Positions 33,030 through 44,757 of a stretch of DNA of 64,000 nt are shown here, piece after piece. Under the pieces are notes generated by a model that made no database searches, had not been told where the DNA came from, and worked only from the letters and a program-made list of their open reading frames with translations. The position numbers were made by a program, and so were the translations under genes. Every line of letters begins with the position of its first letter. Within the stretch, counting starts at the first letter, position 1. Source of the stretch: Thysanoteuthis rhombus (Eukaryota; Mollusca; Cephalopoda; Oegopsida; Thysanoteuthidae); assembly GCA_963457665.1 (NCBI GenBank), contig OY735215.1, positions 38,701,325-38,765,324 of the forward strand, given 5' to 3'.

Positions 33030-34590
33030 CCTCACCTCCGGCTTTGAAGAACCTGTTTCAAAAATCCCAGGTTTCACGTGGCGCCGAAGAACAACGGTTT
33101 TATTTCAGTGATTATTTCAACCACTCAGCAGATGAAATCGTGTCATTAGTCCTAAAATCACTATTAAACTCCAATCCAAGTTTTTTTATTTACTCGAGAA
33201 TAACAAGAACAATCCTCACTAAATTTGAGGGTGTAAACTCTTCACTGTTAGTCTAAACCAAACCTGTATATAAAATCAACATCTCCTTACTGTTATTAGA
33301 AATCACAACCAAGTGATTGGTAAACAGTTCTCTCAACAACTGAGTTTAACTTGTCAGTTACATATCTTGCATATCTACGAAAACGTATCTTACCGTACGC
33401 AATGGCTTATTTTATTCTGATTTATTTATGATCGTAGAAATACATATTTTATATATATTTCTTTTATGTATATTTATTATATATACCATACAAAAGTTGA
33501 GGTAATCATCTTCAGTCGGATTAGGAGTACGAATGGAGTTAAACTCTGTAACAGCCAGGCTTGCCTTATTCAGACAATCATCAACTTTTATTATCTTGGT
33601 TACTAGACGATATCTTATCCAACCTTCCTAGTTTTGTCTAATGTTCAGACTCCATAAGTCATTTGGACTACTATCTTTATATTTTTGCTCTGATTACTAC
33701 GCTTAAGTTGACGTGTTCTACATCCTTCTTATCTTAATCTACACGTTGTCTTTTGGCAAAGCGCATCCAACATTTTCTCTTGTCTATGAGTCGAAACAGG
33801 CTTACGTTTACACTCACGGTGGGGAGACAAACTTTCATTAATTTTTAGTTTCTTTTTATCACCGAATACATCTCACCTTGATATTCCCATATTTTTGCAA
33901 TTTCAACCTAAGAAGATATCTTTCAGATAAGCTCCCACTTACCACCTTTTCCTCAGGCTCAAATCTTTACCAGATCCCATGATGACAATATCGGACAAGA
34001 ATATACAGTAATCATAACTTCAAGAATAACCTGTTTGATCCGAGACCCGTTACCGGTATAAATGAGGCTTAAAAGGCGGAAACAGGAAGTCTTTAAAGGG
34101 AATGCAAATTCACCCGAGGTGAAACTGCCACGTTGGATAGGGTGAGGTCTTGTTTGTTTGAGGTCAACCTGAGTTCCCATTGTACAGAATGCTACAATGG
34201 AAGCAGCATCCAAAATGTATGATAACATGTATAACTGTTTAGATCTTTTCAGTTTGAACAGGGTTTTATACGAAAATCGTCATTTTTGGGACAAAAGGTT
34301 TACCAAAATTTTGACAGTACTGTACGTATGCGTAAGAAATATCAGACATAATAAAATCTCAAGATAATACCGATCGATTATGTTACACACGATCTGTACT
34401 TGCGTATAGATGAGGAATGGTGGTTATTGATGCGCCTTGGAAAGTATTGTTTCGTGTCAGTGAACAGAAAAACTATTTTAGAATACATTAGAGAAAATGG
34501 CTTTCTTAGCAACAAAAAGATCAAAGTCCGTACATTCACAAACCACTTATAGTCGAAGATAACTGACTAATAAAAAATATACATATATAC
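33030..34590. other. No recognisable gene
   Basis: The longest stretch of the window without an obvious repeat. Frames at 33044-33256 (plus) and 33959-34228 (minus, 89 codons) have no domain I can name. AT-rich around 33430-33490. Confidence 0.45.
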
Positions 34591-34596
34591 ATCATC

Positions 34597-35085
34597 TACG
34601 AAGTATGTCCGGAAAAGAACCAACCATTTTGCATATCATGAGAACCGACTGTGCGCAGACAGAGGGGACCTTACCATGCATACGTAAACAGACATTTTCT
34701 CGTTGGGTTACTTAGTCGTCAGTGAGACGCCATTCAGTGAGCTTGAGCGGATATTTTATTTCATTTCGCAAAACATTGCCTTGTCAAGGTTTGTAGCACC
34801 CCCACTATCCCACAACACACCATATGAGTCTCCCCCTGCAATCCCTGGCTTTTCCAGAATTTAGATACGCTGTTGAAAGACCGTAAACGAAATCAAAACT
34901 ATGCGACAAAGCAACTGATGGCAATCCCGAAGGGGGACTGTGCAGGCTGTCTTAAAAAGGTAAAAGGACACTAGAATAAGCGTTAGAAATCCCAAAGAGA
35001 GTACTTTGAAGAAGACTAAAGCACTATGTTGGTCATCTTTTCGTTATCGATTAACGGTTGGATACTTTCTCGACGGACCTTGTAC
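34597..35085 (+). mobile_element. Short mariner-like element, both ends present
   Basis: The left end 'TACGAAGTATGTCCGGAAAA' and the right end near 35060-35085 ('GATACTTTCTCGACGGACCT' then 'TGTAC') form imperfect inverted repeats. Inside, 'ATGCGACAAAGCAACTGATG' then a 'AIPKGDCAGCLKK' frame matches 'ATSQLMEI.KS.FQ' of 12855-13427 and the transposase C-terminus known from mariner-type elements. About 490 bp; catalytic core absent. Confidence 0.7.
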
Positions 35086-35134
35086 AATCACGGATTCATC
35101 AATGTCAGCCTTTTAGCGTCAATAATTACCTTCA

Positions 35135-35270
35135 GAGATCATACACGAAGTTGTGACCGACAGAAAGTAAAATGGCGTGGCGAGCTAGACAAATTCAGAA
35201 AGTACTGGCTCTGTGACACCCATGATTGAGAGTTCTGGCAAATTTCGTGTCCAACAACGTATGGATACGT
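35135..35270 (+). mobile_element. RTE-type LINE, 3' terminal fragment
   Basis: Frame reads 'RDHTRSCDRQKVKWRGELDK' followed by 'FRKYWLCDTHD', then stop. This is the same C-terminal block as in 11725-12268. The final (GAT)n tail is lost. It lies 50 bp right of the mariner-like element. Confidence 0.8.
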
Positions 35271-35861
35271 AATTAAGGACCTTAATTTTTTTGCTGAATT
35301 ATGGCATAAATTCTGAAAATCATCATCCTGAGGATATAGGAAAAAGCTTTGATCTCCGCCCTTAAGAGCAGTGGGGGGGATACCCGGGTGAGCAGCAATC
35401 AGAGATTGGAATTCCAACACCTGAAGACTCGATTTCTCTGAATGAAGAGATTAAGTCATCCAGAAATATGTTTACGATTTATTGGCGCCACGATGCCCTC
35501 AATAGAGAGATCTGATGATTTTTTTGTAAAGGTCTTGGTAGGGGAGGGATCGTGATTACAAGAAGTGGCGGAAGCCAGCTGGAAAAAAGTAGAAGATATA
35601 TTTCTAATTTATTTTGGAAATTCTCTTTAAATGTGTTTGCATACTATCTTGATAAACATGGTATATAAAGGCTCTCTTGTATATTTGCAGTGTCCTCATC
35701 AATCTGATAATTTGGTTTAAGATGTGAAGAGGTCTTGAAGTGACGCCTTACTAGTAAAATCGACTGTGGTGATAAATAGGTCGAGAACCGCTGATTTAGA
35801 AGCTGAATAGCGGCTAACTTATTGTTACTGGTGGCTGAAGCAGTTGACCCTTTATTGGTAC

Positions 35862-36180
35862 CATCATCATCATCATCATCATCAGCCTTTTAATCTCCGT
35901 CGCTGAGTATAGATCTTCCCTTAGATTTGACAGAGCTCACAATCGTGGGCGTCTCGGCAGCGATCGCCGAGCCATCTTATTTTCTGTCTGCTACAGTTTT
36001 GCGTACGATTTCTGGGGACCTATGTTGGGATGTCTGGGAGTTGTCTGGTATTCTTGCAACATGACCATTGCAATTTGAGTTTTCTAATAGATTCTAAGAT
36101 ATCTCTGACCCATTTTTTTTCTGAAAAACTGTGAAGTCACCAAGTATGATTCTCTCCTGTGTACATTGCAGTCTGTTGCT
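35862..36180 (-). mobile_element. RTE-type LINE, 5'-truncated copy with tail
   Basis: On the minus strand the copy ends in a (GAT)n tail, seen as CATCATCAT on the plus strand at 35862-35883. Readable blocks: 'RLQCTQERIILGDFTVF', 'GSEIS.NLLENSNCNGHVAR' (frameshifted 'LKWQWAGHVAR') and 'RKTVADRK.DGSAI'. Several stops. Opposite in orientation to the fragment at 35135-35270. Confidence 0.8.
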
Positions 36181-36494
36181 CATGAAACTCTTTTCAGAAG
36201 AAAGTTTCGACACCCACAAGGAAGCAGGAGCTAATGGAACTTTGGTTTCATTTTCCTCTACGATTTCAAATTTTGACGAAATTACGTCGGAAATGTACGA
36301 AACTTCAACGAGGTAATGAGCCATGGATTTGGTACTGAACTTGGAGCTCAGAGTTCAACAACGGAGTTAGAAAGTTTATGAAAGAAAGTTTCGATGACAA
36401 TGCATGAAGATGATCTTTGCAGGGTGGTTGAAATAAATTTTAAAATTTTGAGCTTTGCACAAGTGAATGAAGTAAGTGTGGACGGATCGAAAAA

Positions 36495-36518
36495 AAGAGA
36501 TAGATAGATAGATAGATT

Positions 36519-36573
<55 letters not shown>

Positions 36574-36658
36574 GGATAGATATGAACAGACTTGGATAGA
36601 TAGGAACAGACTGAGGTAGATAGGTAGATATGAAAGTACTATTGATAGATAGGAACAA

Positions 36659-36729
<71 letters not shown>

Positions 36730-36970
36730 TGGACGGACCACAGATATATAAGAACGGACTGTGATAGATAGATATATAGATAGATTGATTGATTGATGGA
36801 TAGATAGATATGAACAGATAGATAGATATGAGAGGAACATAGACAAAAAGATGGATTGATAAATAGATACGAACTGATTGTGAGATCGATAAGAACAGGC
36901 TGAGATAGATAGATATATAATAACTGATATAGATAGATAGATACACGCACACACACACACACATACACAC
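36495..36970. repeat. ~475 bp GATA array ending in (CA)n
   Basis: Long GATA runs (36497-36572 and 36658-36728) with a looser ~40 bp higher order ('AGGAACAGACT', 'ATGAACAGA', 'GGAACAAA') between them, then (CA)n at 36941-36968. The minus-strand frames of 115-210 codons (Ser-Ile-Tyr-Leu repeats) are repeat translation, not proteins. Confidence 0.97.
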
Positions 36971-36979
36971 AAACACACA

Positions 36980-37495
36980 TATACACACAAAAAGCTGATA
37001 ATCTTCACACATTGTAGTCACAAAGATAGATTACCCCATATTGATAATGACAACCAAATTAAGATTGTAAGATTCTAGCCTCGTCTTAAAGACCACTTCT
37101 TTCTCAACTCGATGGATTCGGCTTTTCATCTAAACGACGCATTGAAGCATCGTGGCACATTTTGCGCAGCGCACGAGATGAGACTAAACAAGACCGAGAG
37201 AGATAAGAGCTGCGCGGACAATAGCAACAACTAGAGGCGGTAATGATGGACACTATAATGGAGGACAATTGTAGACGGCCAACCAGAATTACTACACGGA
37301 TCGCTGGGGTCATGTTTATTTATGAGTTACTTTTGGTCAGAAGACTATAAGAGTATCAATCCGGAACATTACCCTATTCTTATCATTGTTGTTTTCTTTC
37401 TAGTTATAAGACTGATGGTGTCATTTATGGCGGTATATTGTTAAGGCATTCTTTCAGCTTTCTCTGCTACTCCACCAACTTCACCTTCTGAACTT
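36980..37495. other. No recognisable gene
   Basis: GC-richer than its surroundings at 37120-37320. A broken plus frame there ('SSKRRIEASWHILRSARDET') has an appearance of old coding DNA, but I cannot name it. Confidence 0.35.
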
Positions 37496-37499
37496 CGGC

Positions 37500-37640
37500 C
37501 ATGTTTTTTTTTCTTCTGTATAACTTTCCCCTCCTTTTTATTTTCTTTCTCTTTCTCTCTCTGTCTTTTTTTTTTCAATATCTTCTCTGTCTACCCTCTT
37601 CTTTTTTTGTAATCCTCTTTCTTCTTTTTTTATTAGGAAT
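37500..37640 (+). repeat. Polypyrimidine tract
   Basis: Plus strand almost all C and T; translated frames are Phe/Leu/Ser only. Confidence 0.85.
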
Positions 37641-38089
37641 TATCAACCTAAAATGTCATCAAAACCAACTGCGTAGATTTTTTCAGTCTTCAAGTTGGTT
37701 TGTCCGGCTGGCTGAATGCCTATGAATATATCGCTCATACAGGCCACATCAATTGAGCTAGAGGACTGAAAATTCAAACATTTACACTTTATCCCGTCCA
37801 GGAAAGAATTTTATTTTTTAGATTTCCCTCTGAAATAAATTTCCTAGAAGTGTGGTGCCTAAGTTGCGATGTAAGGTTATGTTAAACTGATCCATTAGTT
37901 TGTGTCCGTCAGCATACAGGTTTGTTTGTTTATCTTTTTTTTTTTAATTCGGACTTTCTTTAGTGATCACGGACCAGCAAAAGCCAAGAGAAGTAACTTA
38001 TTCATTGATCACCCATTTTCCCAATTTTTCCATGATCACCCCTAACGCAGCATGCTGTCAAATGACGTTGGGCATGTGACAGTTTCTAT

Positions 38090-38770
38090 TGAATTTTCAT
38101 TTCTCTCTTCCTGGTTCTCCCGCCTGCTTCACATTTTCCTTCTTTTCTTCCTTTCATTTTCCATTTCTATCCTTCTTCCTTCATTTTTGTTTCGATTTCT
38201 TTCCTCTTCAGAATGTTTTCAAATCTCTTGCTTTTTCATTCATTTCTCTCTTCCTCCTTCATCAAATTTTTTATTTACAGTTGTCAACTCTCAGGACATG
38301 CCTGTTGAAGGCCACTATTTTAACATGTAGTAAGTTTCAAGTCAAAGGACTCTTCACAATCGAAAGGTTGGTGCAACATAATCACCCCATGCCTCCTCCC
38401 CCATTTGACCTTTTCCTTTTTTGCTTCTCCCCTTTCTTTCTCCTCGTTGTCTTCCTTCACTTCTCTTTTTCTTTTTCTTCTTCTTCCATCTTCACATTTT
38501 TCTTCTTCTCTTCTTCTTCGCATTGTTCTTTTCCTCTTTGATCTTTTCCTTCTTCTCATCTTCTATTCGTTCCTTCCCGTTTTTCCTTCTTTTCCTTCTT
38601 CTCCTTCCCTTTTTCTCCTTCTTCTCTTTTTCTTCTTTTCATCTTCTTCTCATCGTCATCATCTTGTCATCTTCTTATCTTGTCATTTTCTTTTCTTCTT
38701 CTTCTTCTTCTTCTTCTTCTTCTTCTTCTTCTTCTTCTTCTTCTTCTTCTTCTCTCATTTTTAGAGATTT
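38090..38770 (+). repeat. Polypyrimidine tract ending in (TTC)n
   Basis: Very T/C-rich across about 680 bp, with a break at 38280-38400 and a pure (TTC)n array at 38690-38754. Similar in character to the polypurine tract at 5260-5930 and 51000-51350 read on the other strand. Confidence 0.85.
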
Positions 38771-39039
38771 TTTTCTCATTTGATCTTTTGGTCTCCCTTT
38801 CAGCTCTTTTATATCTTCATACTCTCTCTTCTTTCATTTATGCGCCAAGTAATAATCTGCAACTTGTTATCTCTCCTAATTGTATTTTTATTCCTCACTG
38901 CTTCTTGTCATTGCACACTTAATGCAGCCTCAATGAAAAGGCCGTCAACATTATTTCCCAAATACTTCCCTATCTATTCCATAAATTATTCGAACGTGTA
39001 TCCTCATTTTTATTGTAACTATTAATCTATTTCAACCAG

Positions 39040-39690
39040 CACTCTTTGAGCTTCTTAGTGATGTCAGAGGTTCTGAAATTAAGTATTCTTATCATTTCAT
39101 GAATAATTCGGACTAACATCCTAAAGATCATGCTTTCATTATAACGTTTCTGCTGGTGCACATTCCAGCCTTCCTCGTATTGTTAGAAGTTGTTACTGTT
39201 TCTGTTATGACTCTGACTAATATCTTTCTTGTTTTTTATTACATTTCTGCCGCTGAGCTCTCAAGCCTTACTCGTGCTGCTGGGAGTTCTGAGATTAGAT
39301 ATTGTTGTTGTTTCATGATTGATCCGGGCTAGTATTTCCATCTTTTTTGTTTTAATAATCACATTTTGACTGAAGCGTCCAATGGTCTTCTTCGTGGCAT
39401 TACATGTTCTGAGATTATCTCCATTCTTATTGTTTTATTACTACATCCCAGCCGGTGTATTCTCCATTCTTCTTCGTGCTGTTTGGGGATATGAAAATGA
39501 AAATCATTATTTTTATATGGATAATTCGGACTAATATCTTAATCGCTCTTGTTTTGATTACTACGTTTCAGCGGGTGCACTCTCCAGCTATTCTCGTATT
39601 GTTTGAAGTTATGGGGTTTTTTTTCTGCGTGAATGAATGATTCGAACTAGTAACTCAATCTTTTTTCATTTAATTACTACGTTGCAACCA
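39040..39690 (+). repeat. Degenerate ~110 bp minisatellite, five to six units
   Basis: A unit recurs: 'CGT.TTGTT.GAAGTT.TGA', 'TTCATGAATGATTCGGACTA', 'TATC', 'TCTTGTTTT.ATTACTAC', 'TTTCAGC.GGTGCACTCTCCAG'. The 'GGACTAATATC' word starts near 39110, 39215, 39327, 39528 and 39644, giving spacings of about 104-116 bp; one unit between 39327 and 39528 has lost the word. Units differ greatly, so the array is old. Confidence 0.8.
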
Positions 39691-39699
39691 GGAGCAGAC

Positions 39700-40140
39700 T
39701 TGATCCCCAAAACGGCACGCCAGACAAACATCTATGAAATCGGCCCATTATTGTATGCAAGAGGATCCTAACCAGGGGTCCTTGTAGAATCATATTTTTG
39801 GTCCATAAGATTGTTTAGTAGGTAGACCTTCCAAAATTGTGTGGTCCATGGTAAAAGTTATTCAAATAAGAAGGGTTTCTGTTCATGAAATGGTTTGGAT
39901 CAACTAATATATGGTATGATTCTAGTGAGTGTAGCGAACATATACAGCTGGGAATTCGGAATGCAGTAATCCCCTGAGAAGACTTTGATTTATTACCAGT
40001 AATAGGGTCTTTTAGAGGCTACAGGAAGTGGATATTAGGACATATTCTAAGGACAGTATTAAGTAGGTATTTCATCCCATTGGCTTAGATTTCGATCACA
40101 AAATAGCCTTATTTTAATACCAAACGCTAAAAGAATAAAT
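39700..40140. other. No recognisable gene
   Basis: Ordinary AT-rich DNA. Confidence 0.45.
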
Positions 40141-40147
40141 AACAACA

Positions 40148-40400
40148 ACCTTCTTCAGGGTTGAGTACTCTTTAGCTAGGGCAACTCATCCATTATAAGC
40201 TATACAGCAATGTTCTTCCAACTCTGGAATAGAGCACTGGTGGATGTGGAAATGTGCATGAGTAAATATATCGCTTGAATTCAGTCCTACTGACCGTCCA
40301 GTTCTGCGTAGGGCAGGGATAGAAAGCTAGTCTCTGGGTCTGAAGCGAAAGTTTCCATCTCTGCCTCGTGGTACTGGATAGAATATAGTATAGTGTTTAT
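40148..40400 (+). repeat. SINE-like family, copy 3
   Basis: Colinear with 28410-28665 from 'TTCAGGGTTGAGTACTCTTT' to 'TGCCTCGTGGTACTGGATAG' and 'GCTGCACTGAAGAG'. Contains 'AAATATATCGCTTGAATTCA'. Plus strand. Confidence 0.75.
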
Positions 40401-40489
40401 TGCTGCACTGAAGAGTTGTAAGGAAAGGATATATTTGGTCCGACAGAATGAATCATAAATTGTGTTATGTTATGTGAAAACCGATTGCA

Positions 40490-40760
40490 CTATTAACGGA
40501 AAAAGAATAAACTATCTATGAAAATCGGGCTGTTGTAGGAATCGAACTTGCCACTGATAGGGTAGCCATTGAGCTAAACAGCTGCCGGTAATGCAAAGGC
40601 CCCAAAACTGCTTTCGAATCAAATTCTCATCTTGCTTTTTTCTCGGTTAATTCGTCCCATGGTAAGGACATTGCTATGTTCAAGCGACTAGCCTATCGAT
40701 GGCAGGCTGGATTCCTGTAGCAGCCCAATTTTCTTTCATTTTTTATTCTTTTTACGTTGT
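40490..40760. mobile_element. Two tRNA-derived SINE heads, head to head
   Basis: The minus-strand head (40525-40590) has A box 'TTTAGCTCAATGGCTACC' and B box 'AAGTTCGATTCCTAC'. About 60 bp to the right a plus-strand relative (40650-40720) carries 'GCCTATCGATGGCAGGCTGG' and 'GATTCCTGTAGCAGCCCAAT'. The reverse complement of the left unit matches the right one through 'GATTCCT..A.CAGCCC.ATT' and the following 'TTTATTCTTTTT.CG'. They are thus diverged inverted copies of one SINE. Confidence 0.7.
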
Positions 40761-40834
40761 CTAAATTGAGCGATACAGTAAACATCAAATGACGGGAGAT
40801 CATTTCAAATAGGTTTCTATATAATATAACGCAA

Positions 40835-40837
<3 letters not shown>

Positions 40838-40891
<54 letters not shown>
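40838..40891. repeat. (AT)n microsatellite
   Basis: About 52 bp of AT, followed by a short GA run. Confidence 0.97.
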
Positions 40892-40914
40892 TTTGAGAGA
40901 GAGGGGGAGATTCA

Positions 40915-41770
40915 ATAATTCTGAATACATAGAATAAAGTTGAAATCTTATAATTGCGACCTTATTAAATTTACTTGCAGACATAGAAAAAACTAAATGA
41001 TTGCTTGACTTTCCACGAAACAAATTATTAAGCTATAATAACTCAATTATTCGATAGAAGATGATACACACACGGATATATAACGTGATATTTTTTTAAG
41101 TAGGTGAATAGTGTATATAATACGCTGTTACTCAAATAAATTGAATAAGTTGAACACATTTTCTCTAAATTCATTACTAAACAAATACCAGCTGCTGATA
41201 TAGTTTAATACAACGTAGATTCCTTCATAAAAAAGAGGAAATGTGTGATGTATAAGGTATGTTGTACATTTCCTATAGTTGATAATGAGATTAGTATTGT
41301 TACATATGATGTCTCTGCATAAAGCTGAGTACTCTTCTTGACAGATTAACTAGTTATTCAAAGAATAACAACAAAAATACAACGACCCAATGGAAAGTGG
41401 TTATGAAAATTTTGCGCGTTGAAAATTTGAACTCTTTTCAAGTATAAATTCATATAGAGGAGAAATATTTTAGGAGAAAAATTCGACTAACCAGTCCATT
41501 GCGATAAGAGAATAATACAAACCACAGTTTATTGGCATTCGAAAATAAAAATTACTGATAATGGAAATCTTTTGCGAGTAAAGAACTTTTTGGAGCCGCA
41601 CCATCAATAATAGCATCATAGTCTAGAACGTATGTATCATGTGGAAGCCTCGTACAGGGTTAAAGTACCAGGTTTTGCACCGTACTACTATAAAATAACC
41701 ACTTCCGCCGTCAATACTGAACCACAAAGGGGGAACTTTTATTTGCAAAGTTTTTTTGATACCTGATCAT
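40915..41770. other. No recognisable gene
   Basis: AT-rich; no frame or named repeat. Confidence 0.5.
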
Positions 41771-41777
41771 TTATAGT

Positions 41778-41850
41778 TGGATATCTGATAGGGATCGAAC
41801 CCACTAACAATGCCCTGCAATATTAGCTTGCTGATTATTGCGGTATGTCA
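41778..41850 (-). mobile_element. tRNA-derived SINE head
   Basis: On the minus strand a clear B box 'GGGTTCGATCCC' (41791-41802) follows an A-box-like 'CCGCAATAATCAGCAAG' at about the right distance. An (AT)n array (41866-41921) lies just beyond the head. Confidence 0.5.
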
Positions 41851-41860
41851 TCAATCCTGA

Positions 41861-41865
<5 letters not shown>

Positions 41866-41921
<56 letters not shown>
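41866..41921. repeat. (AT)n microsatellite
   Basis: About 55 bp of uninterrupted AT. Confidence 0.97.
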
Positions 41922-41923
<2 letters not shown>

Positions 41924-42314
41924 TTAGTCGTTATTCCAAGTGAAAATGAATAGCAGGTATATTTGGATTATGGTGTTCTGTTTTGTTTTATAGATTTAAA
42001 GAAATATACAGACTTCGATTACTGGAAAACAGTGGACAGGGAGTATTTTTTTTTCGGAGAAGATTTACCTCTCTCCAAAATCGAGTGGATTGGTCCGGTG
42101 TTACGACCAGCAAACCAAGATAAGCACTGTTCATCATAAGCATGGATTTATGATTAAAGAAAATTGTTCGTTTTTTATTATAATATTTTCTGTGGGGATG
42201 GAGCAGGGGCAATTGACTCATTTACTCCAACATATATTTGGCCTCGCCTTTTTGTATTGCTCATATTCGGGCGTTGTGAGGCACCATGTTATAAAGATAT
42301 AATCAACTTACTAT

Positions 42315-42530
42315 TAAAGTCAATTATTGACCAACTGTAGCGTTAAAAAATGAAATTATGTATAAATAAAATTATATCGGAGAATAAATATGGTCAGAAT
42401 AAATTCTATTTATGACATCAGTAGCATTCACCAATGGAAAACATCTAAAATAAAGTTTTTTCAAAACACCTAGAAATATTTAGATTCAAGGTAATGCAGA
42501 TTTTACGTTATTAGGAAATTTAATGGGTTT
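42315..42530 (+). repeat. Dispersed repeat, copy 2 of 2
   Basis: Colinear with 19275-19530: 'AACTGTAGCGTTAAAAAATG', 'TTCTATTTATGACATCA', 'GGAAAACATCTAAAA', 'TTTTTTCAAAACACCTAGAA', 'ATTTAGATTC'. Confidence 0.6.
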
Positions 42531-42724
42531 TTTTTCTATAAGTCAAAAGTCAGACAAAAATATTGATTCTCAGATATCGACTTCATACTGTTGAACAAAA
42601 AGGTAATGATTCGTTTTAGCTAATCTGACAGACACTAGGTAAGGTTCCAGTTTAGCATTACATTTACATTGTGTCTCATCCCCAACACCCGGAGAAAAAC
42701 TTGAAATTCAATATTTCTTAAAAA

Positions 42725-43081
42725 TTGAACATTTCCGGAGAAATAAACATTATATACATTCAAAGTACTTATAAATACATTGAAAATATATTTTCCCATC
42801 AAAAAGCTACCTTAATATTCATTTGCCATGCAGACCGGATGTGCATAAAAGGTCGACAAAAAATATATAAAAAGTTTTGGCACAATACTATTGAACTTAC
42901 ACCCTTACGTTTACTCCACGCTGAAAACCTATTTAGGCTTTCACCTACAAGGTCTTCAGACCAGGGCATAATTTATTTGTTTATAGAGTTGATAACTTCC
43001 GTCATAGAATTGAATATACAGACATCCACTTCTCAGAGTCGTACCAAAGATTTTACAGACCCTGCAAAAAATGTGTCTTGA
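42725..43081 (+). other. 118-codon open frame of unknown nature
   Basis: One of the few frames over 110 codons with mixed composition rather than a simple repeat; it starts MNISGEINIIYIQSTYKYIE. I see no signal peptide, membrane segment or known motif. No splice-like borders or promoter stood out. In 64 kb of AT-rich DNA a frame of this length can occur by chance. Confidence 0.2.
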
Positions 43082-43799
43082 AATACGTTTTAATATTTTT
43101 TGCTCATTTTCTGTGGATTAAAAGTAAAACGTCTCAACTAAACTCATTTGAGAATTGAGAGATAGATTATATAGACCCAAAGGAAACTTAACGTTAAATC
43201 AAACATTATGACTGTAGGAATAATTCATTTTTGCTTGAATTTTGTTAAAAATAATGACTGAAAAAAAACGGGCCCTAAGTGTTATGCACTGGATCCATCA
43301 ATGTTGAATTCGGTTCTGTCAGTTGCACAGAAGTATTGAGAGTAGAAAGGCCAATCAGGTTATTAATCTATGTTCTTTTCGAACTTTATTGTCTGACAAT
43401 CAATCAAGAATTATATTTGTCTTGTATGGTACACGAACTGTAAAAATGAAACGAATCAAACAAATACATTACAGGGGTCGATAAACGAAATTTTTATATC
43501 AGCATTTTGATATACGAGCTTATAAATTCTTATGCCTGTCATCTGTCGCTAAAAAGACTGAGATCAAACAACACGGAATCTAATGATAGAAACCACGAGA
43601 TTGGTAACTCTGAGTGAGACATAAATCAGACAGGCTCGAAATTCATTTTTCGTATTTGGAAAAAAAATACGCAGTACACTATTGTGCCACAGCACACAGT
43701 TTGAGAACAACTGGCTATGCGTCAAGCAGCTCCGGCCCACAGATTGACCAGCCTATCAGGATTCTTTCCGATCGCCCTATGGCTCAATCTGCCCAGGTT

Positions 43800-43885
43800 G
43801 AGTTCAGAGATTATGCATTCTTATTATCTTATGAATGATTCGAACTGGTATCCCCATCCTCTTTGTTTTGATTATTATGTTTCAT
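43800..43885 (+). repeat. Single monomer of the 39 kb minisatellite
   Basis: 'TTCAGAGATTATGCATTCTT' and then 'ATGAATGATTCGAACTGGTA' and 'CTTTGTTTTGATTATTATGT' match the unit repeated at 39040-39690. Confidence 0.65.
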
Positions 43886-43944
43886 ATCATCCGATAATTT
43901 GTATTGAAAGCAATCACTTCAGAATTTCATTGAATAATAACAAT

Positions 43945-44110
43945 AAAAAAAAAATTCTATTTCTTTCTTCTCTTCCTTTCCTTTTTTTTCTTTATACTTT
44001 TCTTTTCTCTTTCTTTTTCATAATTTTTACTTGTCCCTTCTCGTCTTCTACTCTCTTTTTGTCTTTTTTCTTTCCTTCTTATTCTTTTAATTCTTGTTTT
44101 TATTATTTCC
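43945..44110 (+). repeat. Polypyrimidine tract
   Basis: Plus strand is nearly all C and T with a few A. It follows the monomer at 43800-43885, so this minisatellite unit lies beside a pyrimidine tract here as at 38-39 kb. Confidence 0.8.
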
Positions 44111-44514
44111 ACTTCTATTTCCTTATATATAAAACTATTTACATTCATATTGTGCCAATACACAGCCGCAAACTTCTCTTGCATGACAATATAAACGGTA
44201 ATGTCACTTCTATTTAAATCGACTAAAAATTCATTGGAAGTTGTTCCCGGCTTTGCGTCCAATTTATCTCGAGAGGGTGAAAGGAAGCAAGAAACAAGCA
44301 AACGAACAAGTCCACCAATTAAACAAAGAAAAGACGTCTGCTTACAATAGACTTGATGATAACGGTTGGGAAAACACCGACCTAAACAGATTCGGGTTTC
44401 ATCTTCTTCAGCACCGTGAACGACACTTAAAAAGGGTTCATTGTCAGGAATTTTAATTGTTTCCCTCGATGTTGCATCATTATACGATTGAGGGCTTTCG
44501 GAAAGACACTTCAA
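43957..44514 (-). other. 185-codon open frame, half of it a purine tract
   Basis: The front ~120 codons (from MKCLSESPQSYNDATSRETI) have ordinary composition; the last ~60 are Lys/Arg/Glu only and come from the purine side of 43945-44110. No domain is recognised and a protein with such a tail is doubtful. If real, the front may be a piece of an old mobile element or gene. Confidence 0.2.
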
Positions 44515-44719
44515 ATGGAAACCATAGCCATAATATTGGAGAGCGGACCCTATTAACGAGACTGAAATCTAGATGGACGTGTGTGTCGTAGGACAAAGAC
44601 GTGGGTTTTTAAGAGGGGGTATCGCTGGTTGAGAATGATAATAGGGGTTTTGTTTATTCGGTGTTATTGTGAGGCAAAAGATAGTTCTATGTGATTAAGT
44701 GTTAGAAAGGGTCATTGTA

Positions 44720-44757
44720 AGAAAGAAAGAAAGAAAGAAAGAAAAGAAAGAAATGAC
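44720..44757. repeat. (GAAA)n microsatellite
   Basis: About eight GAAA units. Confidence 0.95.

Noticed and set aside
36376..37021. Minus-strand open frames up to 210 codons (Ser-Ile-Tyr-Leu repeats)
   Set aside because: They are the translation of a GATA array with interruptions; a tetranucleotide repeat keeps frames open without selection.
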